Assembly: GCA_949318235.1 (NCBI GenBank)
Contig: OX439135.1
Span: 21,117,395 to 21,181,394 of the forward strand
From: Ecdyonurus torrentis
Taxonomy: Eukaryota; Arthropoda; Insecta; Ephemeroptera; Heptageniidae
Length of the DNA: 64,000 nt
Direction: 5' to 3'
The notes under the pieces are model-generated. The model saw only the letters and a program-made list of their open reading frames with translations. It was not told the origin of the DNA and did no database searches. Both the position numbers and the translations under genes were made by a program. Shown piece by piece: positions 57,851 to 64,000 of this stretch. The first letter of the stretch is position 1. Every line of letters begins with the position of its first letter.

Positions 57851-58757
57851 AGCGACATTATCTCTAAATTTACTAGTCGATAGGGAGAAAAATCACCTAG
57901 GTAGGTATTTTCAAAATATAGTACAACACAAGCGATTTCTTACATTTAAATAAATAAAAAAATGTATTAAATAATAATAAAAAAAAATCAGTATAATTTT
58001 ATTTTTAAAGTAACATATACACAATTTATACATATTAAAAAACAAGTTTAAAATATCGTAAAATAATATTAATTTAAAATATATAAAAAAATGTATAAAA
58101 TAATAAAAAAAAAATCAGTACAATTTTATTTTTAAAGTAACATACACAATTTATACATGTATATTTGTATAATTATGTATGTATATTAAAGAAAAAGAAG
58201 TTTAAAATAATATTAATTTAATATACTTAAAAGCTTTTTTAACTTGTTTGATAAAAGACTTTCTTATGTAATGTAATTTACAAAATGAGAAAAGTGTTGT
58301 CCACAATAAATGCCAGTCAGTCACTCACTATATATACTTTATACTGAGTTTTCACTCTGTTGATGTCTTGTCAGACCCCCCCTCCCCTTCTTTCTCTTGT
58401 TAGTGTCATATGACGTCACAAAGGATTACTAGATATACAAGGTAATACAAACTAGAAATCTAGTCAAAGTCAAAGCAACATTATTTTGAATAAAGGATTA
58501 CTTGTGGAGTTCGTTAGTCAATAATGTTGTTCGTAAACCCCGTTCTTTGCACCAAAATTGACGATCGTCTATGGTTATTCAAATGGGATGCGTATTTTTT
58601 TGGTGCAAGAGAACGAACTGCATTAATTATACACTAGAGTTCGTTCTGCATACGATACGCACAGTATATTTAGATAGGTAAAATACAGAGAAACTCCGCC
58701 CCCAAAACCGGAAACAGCTGGTCATACGTAACAACGGGATTCGTTGAGTATTGACTG
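57851..58757. other. A+T-rich sequence with a local duplication
   Basis: 57960-58060 and 58083-58170 are near-copies (atcagtataattttattttt, atcagtacaattttattttt). TGACGTCA at 58411. No gene. Confidence 0.55.
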
Positions 58758-58907
58758 ATAAAGGAACAATTGTTTTGAGGCCGACTATAAGCAATTTTGC
58801 TCATATCCGCTTCCGTTTCGTCTTGCTGCGCATGTGTAGTAAGGAGAAACGGAAGCGGATGTGACCGAAATCGCTTATAGTCGGCCTCAAAACCGTTGCT
58901 CCTTTAC
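58758..58907. mobile_element. Short palindromic MITE, family H
   Basis: Arms ttttgaggccgactataagc and gcttatagtcggcctcaaaa, with inner arms catatccgcttccgttt and aaacggaagcggatgtg. About 150 bp, a near-perfect hairpin. Confidence 0.85.
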
Positions 58908-58909
58908 TA

Positions 58910-59635
58910 GTCAATATTATAAATATTTATAATTAAGAATTTTAGTCACCTAAATATCGCTTAATTATTACTTTACAATTATACAAATTATACAAATTAT
59001 ACAAAAATACAAAAATGTATGACATAGCTTTTAAGATTTTATCATAAACCATAAATTGAAGTGATAAACAATTTAATGAAATTTCATAAATTTTTGTAAA
59101 GTAAAATAATAATTTAGCGATATTTGGCTGAATAAAACTTCTATTTTTTTAAAGACACGTCCGGAAAGCTGCAAATTTTAATCATTAACTATAGTTAACC
59201 CCATTTGATTTATTTTTTATTTTTTTGAAAAGTAGCAACAATGTAAAATAATAATAATAATTTGAAACTTATGGTGGAAACATGTTTATACGTGTTTTAA
59301 GCTTATAAAGTATTTGAATAATTTTTAATCGTATAACAATGGATTGACAAGTATACAAGATGTGTTCTATTGCAAAGCATATCCGCTTCCGATTGAGCAA
59401 ACAACGCATGCGCAATATATTAAAGAGGCAAAAGAGCGGAAATGAAGAAAATTTTACACGTAAAAAAGCTTGTAAATTGCCTTCATTATACCTAACGTAT
59501 GAATTTGACATTGAGAAGTTCAGTACTTTACTTTCTTGTTGTAAAAATCTTTAAGTTTGAAACTCTGTCAGTAAAAAAGACGCGTACTTTAACGATTTTT
59601 TTTATTATTATTTTGTTGCAGAATGCAAAATATAT
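58910..59635. other. A+T-rich sequence without recognised features
   Basis: A short block at 59379-59395 (atatccgcttccgattg) recalls the family H arm. Overlapping ORFs at 59269-59554 on both strands are unsupported. Confidence 0.5.
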
Positions 59636-59640
59636 CTTAA

Positions 59641-59720
59641 AGGAATAGACCAGAGAAAAACACGAGCATTTATATCACAAAACAATTGATGGGACTTACA
59701 TAAATAACATTAGTTTGTCT
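59641..59720 (+). mobile_element. TTAA-type MITE, family T2, 5' fragment
   Basis: TTAA, AGGAATAGACCAGAG to acattagtttgtct, then broken off. Confidence 0.75.
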
Positions 59721-59735
59721 AAAAAAATTGTTGTT

Positions 59736-59800
59736 TATTAAACCAGTATGGCGTCAAAGCGCATCCAGTATGACGTCATGCGGATAAATCGTAATGTTGA
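59736..59800 (+). mobile_element. Family A MITE, terminal fragment
   Basis: accagtatggcgtcaaagcg and tatgacgtcatgcggata match the end of 46593-46883. Confidence 0.7.
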
Positions 59801-59805
59801 CTGTT

Positions 59806-59872
59806 GTATCCTACAAGTTCGGCCACCAGTTGGTCGTTCAGGCGCAACTGGTTGCATACTCTACAGGATAAC
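59806..59872 (+). repeat. Dispersed repeat, family N, copy 2
   Basis: ccaccagttggtcgttc and gcaactggttgcatactcta. Complement of 35536-35606. Confidence 0.65.
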
Positions 59873-60207
59873 ATTCAATGTAAATCCTAAATAACATTTG
59901 AAATTACTTGTTTTATTCCTATTTTATTTTGTAATAAAAACTAAATATTTAACAATTATTTCCCATATATGTAAACTAATAATACTTTATTTTATTTAAA
60001 ACAATAATTAAAACTAATCAATTTATATAAATAAACTACACTAAATTATTTATAAACTTACTGTTTTGTTTTAAATTTATTTTTTAATTAAAATAGTTAT
60101 TTGCCACAAATTAGTATGTTGTATAGTATTTTGAAACACATACTATGCTATATATAAATATGAAAAGGTTAATTATTAACTATATTTTTAATGAAAGCAA
60201 AAGTTAA

Positions 60208-60531
60208 GGGTTGTGTTCAGATTCAGATGATGCATCTCAAAATTAAAAAAGAAAACTACCAAACTTTATGATGACATTTGAAAGTTAATAGTAACAGCTA
60301 TATGATAAAATCTTAAGAACTTGTGACCATCATAGATAAGTGAATAACAAATTTTTAAAATTTACATGTGCTCTTATGGGAATAAAAATTCAAAAAATCT
60401 TAATTGAAAATCTAGCATGGTGTCCCATGAAATTCTTTACATTTTTAAGATAACTTATTCAAATGCATTTCTTTACAAAACTAAAAAATGTATTTCTTTT
60501 TAGACAAATCCCGCAGTAGCTGATTTGCTCC
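60208..60531 (+). mobile_element. TTAA-flanked MITE, family E
   Basis: TTAA, GGGTTGTGTTCAGATTC to gctgatttgctcc, TTAA. The right TTAA is also the left flank of the next element. Confidence 0.85.
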
Positions 60532-60535
60532 TTAA

Positions 60536-60840
60536 AGAAATAGACCAGAAGAAAACAAAAGCATTTATATAAAAAAAACTCAAGTGGACTTACATAAATA
60601 ACTTAAGTTTGTCTCAAAACCCAACTGTATAGCTCCATAGCAGTGATCAGAAAATTTCAAGTTATGCAACCCGCACAAAAATTTTTTTTTTGCTAATTTT
60701 GGCGGCAGAAACATGAATAGTCACTCAAATTTCACGCTCTCTCGTGGAGGCTACATTAACATTCATTGTCATCAGTTTTGAAGATCCCATTTCGTGTTTA
60801 TTCATTAAAAAGCACATTTAGTTTTATGTGGTCTATGGCT
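60536..60840 (+). mobile_element. TTAA-flanked MITE, family T2, adjoining family E
   Basis: AGAAATAGACCAGAAG to tgtggtctatggc, with TTAA on both sides. Confidence 0.88.
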
Positions 60841-61059
60841 TTAAGAATTACATGATAAACTATTATTTAAAAAATTCTGACAGTAAATTTTATGTTTATT
60901 TTATACATAAGTACACGCAATATATATTTAAAATCATTTCAGGTTTTCGCTGTCATATTTAATACGATATGCAGATATAGTTTTAAGTAAATATATCAAA
61001 ATTTTGCAGAATCAAATATAAATTTGTACGCTAAAAAACATGGTGAAATTGTTGTTTAA

Positions 61060-61250
61060 GGGTTGTACATATAGATGGCTTGTATCTTAAATTTTAAAAA
61101 CAAACGAGACTTTATGATGCCATTTAAAAGTTAATAGTAACAGCTACCTATGATAAAATTTTCAGAACGCGTGATCATCAGATAAGAGAGAAAATACTAG
61201 AAAAGTTATTGAAATTAACATAAGTTCTTATGGGACTAAAACTTAAAAAA
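61060..61250 (+). mobile_element. TTAA-type MITE, family E, 5' half
   Basis: TTAA, GGGTTGTACATATAGATGGC to gggactaaaact, then replaced by A-rich DNA. Confidence 0.75.
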
Positions 61251-61451
61251 TAATTATAATAATAAAAAAAAAAAAAAAAAAAAAACGATTAAAAAAATTA
61301 TAGGAAATATAATTTTTTCATTTAAGATTCAAATCAGCATTTCTAAACGTAGGTATTTTATAATTTATAATGATGCTTTTATATTATAAGTCACAATTAT
61401 GATATATAACGTTATAAGTTAGGTTAATTAGTAGCGTTAATTTATCTTTCA

Positions 61452-61452
<1 letters not shown>

Positions 61453-61524
<72 letters not shown>
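61453..61524. repeat. (GA)n microsatellite
   Basis: About 35 units, perfect. Confidence 0.97.
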
Positions 61525-61526
<2 letters not shown>

Positions 61527-61758
61527 AAATTATAGTAGAGTTGAATAAATTTCAAACATGATTTATCTTCGACGGTCCAACAACATCAAATGAAATGTTT
61601 GAAGTGAAAATGTTTTACAATCCAACAGTCAAAGCGACCTTAAATCCTTTTGATATCTCTTCATATTTTTTATAAGTATATATATGTGAAGGGGAAAAGG
61701 ATTATCTGGTTAAACGTCACTCGCAAAAGTAAAGATTATTTTCTACGCAACTTATAAT

Positions 61759-62171
<413 letters not shown>

Positions 62172-62328
62172 TATATAATATAGTAATCTATATAATACCA
62201 TAACACCATAATATATATGGTAATGGTAGTTACTAGCCAACTAGAGTAGTGCACTATAGGCAATCACAGGTAGCGCTTCCACTAATTTTTAATTTACTAT
62301 TCTTCAGCACTACAAACCCATTCTTTAC

Positions 62329-62330
<2 letters not shown>

Positions 62331-62385
<55 letters not shown>
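62331..62385. repeat. Poly(T) tract of 55
   Basis: The longest homopolymer in the window. It is followed by a family L-like fragment (agaaaactactccacc). Confidence 0.95.
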
Positions 62386-62389
<4 letters not shown>

Positions 62390-62420
62390 AACTACTCCAC
62401 CAGGTTCTGAAAATTTTAAA

Positions 62421-62945
62421 TTAGAGCCTGTAGATTTACCTTTATACTTGCTTAAAGCCCCCCTTTTTTTCTTCAGTCTGCACTTCAGCAGTACACTTTT
62501 GCACTTTTGGTCTTATAACTTAAGCTAGCAAGAAAGAAAAAAAAATCATTTATACTAAAAAAAAAAGCTTTTGATTTTTAAAAACTTTATTTTCTTTTTT
62601 CAAGTTAACACTTTTTTTTTTTTTTTTTTTTTTTGTTGGTATTATTTTATGTATACTTTAAGAAGAAATCTGAAAGTTAAAATTATACACAAACCAGTAA
62701 CTTACAATATTTATGTATTGTTCGATGATTTTATTGCCGCTTCAAGTAACTTTAAGAAATATGTATACTTATGAAAATAAAATATAGCAAGTTGCAAGAA
62801 TTGAGAGAAATAAAATAACATAAAAACTTGACCTTATATAAGAAATATAATATAATATTTTATATTAGAAAAAAAATTGTATAAATTTTTAATTTTTTTT
62901 TTAAATTCACAACACTACTAAAACACTGTATGTATGTATTCTAAT
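62421..62945. other. A+T-rich sequence without recognised features
   Basis: Short T and A runs only. Confidence 0.55.
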
Positions 62946-62954
62946 CTGTCTTTC

Positions 62955-63247
<293 letters not shown>

Positions 63248-63680
63248 TTTTTTAAAATACATAAATAACATTTGAACCTTTTATTTTTAAATTATTAAGT
63301 CAAGTAGCAAGTTATTTTCTTTCAGCCACTTGATTTCTGATTGAAATTTATCAAACTCATTTTACTTTGTTAAACTACAAGAGCTAAAAGTTTGAATAAA
63401 TCTAGGATCAGAAGTAAATTTGAGGAATTAAGTTTTGTATGCAAAGAGAGAGAGAGAGGTAAAAGTTTGAAAAAAAAAATGCACGCCTTCTTATTTTCTC
63501 GCTACCAAAACGCTCAAAAAGCAGGAAGAAAAAAAAAAGAAAAAAAAAAAAAAAAAAAAAAACGACGTACGATATTCGTTACTACTTGCTCACCAGAGCT
63601 ACAATATGACCTGATGTTCACAGGAACTAAAATTTGTATCACAATATGGAGTTTTTACAATTTACTTTAAAACTACTTAA

Positions 63681-64000
63681 AGCCCCTGTCAACTTACTTT
63701 TTTATTACATAGAATAATGGATTGATAATTACCATACCTTATTATCCATGAATTAGACACCAACATGTTGATTTTGTATTTTTTTTTTTCATTTTGACTG
63801 TTAAATCACGTATCTGACGTCACAATGTACAGATGGGGTCGAGATAGGGGTAAAGAACTTGAGGTAGGGGGCTTAAATTTATCACGTGACCAGAGCGGTG
63901 ACTGTGATTGGCGACGGTACATTGTGACGTCAGATACGTGATATAACAGCCAAAATGAAAATAAATACAAAATCAACGGGGGTGGTGTCTAAATCATGAT
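63681..64000. mobile_element. TTAA-type palindromic MITE, family C, copy 2, cut by the window end
   Basis: TTAA, AGCCCCTGTCAACTTAC, then tattatccatgaattagaca. Matches 14482-14871, with TGACGTCA at 63815 and 63925. Confidence 0.85.

Overview
Eukaryotic nuclear DNA, very A+T-rich, repeat-dense and intron-containing. It is most likely from an arthropod, and I would guess a crustacean. Three things point that way. The one complete gene is a brachyurin/chymotrypsin-like S1 protease of the arthropod type. One SINE carries a central region that I recognise from arthropod tRNA-SINEs. Long (CT)n, (ATTC)n and poly(T) tracts occur throughout. The species cannot be named from the sequence alone.

Genes. 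(1) 3540-3705 is the terminal coding exon of a G9a/EHMT-type histone H3 lysine-9 methyltransferase (end of SET plus post-SET); the rest of that gene lies left of the window and 1-3539 is intron. (2) 10385-18688 (+) is a complete seven-coding-exon secreted serine protease of 282 codons, with catalytic His85, Asp131 and Ser228 and every splice phase consistent. (3) 24.8-29.8 kb holds three related short ORFs (48, 57 and 57 aa), each a hydrophobic stretch followed by a charged helix, and a separate 28-aa hydrophobic ORF. Two of the three sit in duplicated units that also carry a SINE. No function is assigned. (4) Weak candidates: an open frame with a good splice donor at 36115-36263, an unrecognised ORF at 46366-46593 and a possible short first exon at 54949-54970.

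The rest is almost entirely non-autonomous transposons and simple repeats. TTAA-flanked palindromic MITEs dominate, several with TTAAAGG ends like Kolobok/T2 elements. Two families have TA target duplications (mariner-like), three hAT-type elements have perfect 8-bp duplications, and there are tRNA- and 5S rRNA-derived SINEs. Many are nested, which gives a relative insertion order.

Most notable: the CRE palindrome TGACGTCA occurs 26 times by my count, mostly inside unrelated MITE families, where chance predicts less than one. The 3' splice site of the protease exon carrying the catalytic serine appears to be formed by the end of a MITE. Complementary (AATG)n and (ATTC)n arrays in introns 2 and 4 could pair around exons 3-4. 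An assembly gap of 200 N lies at 30087-30286.
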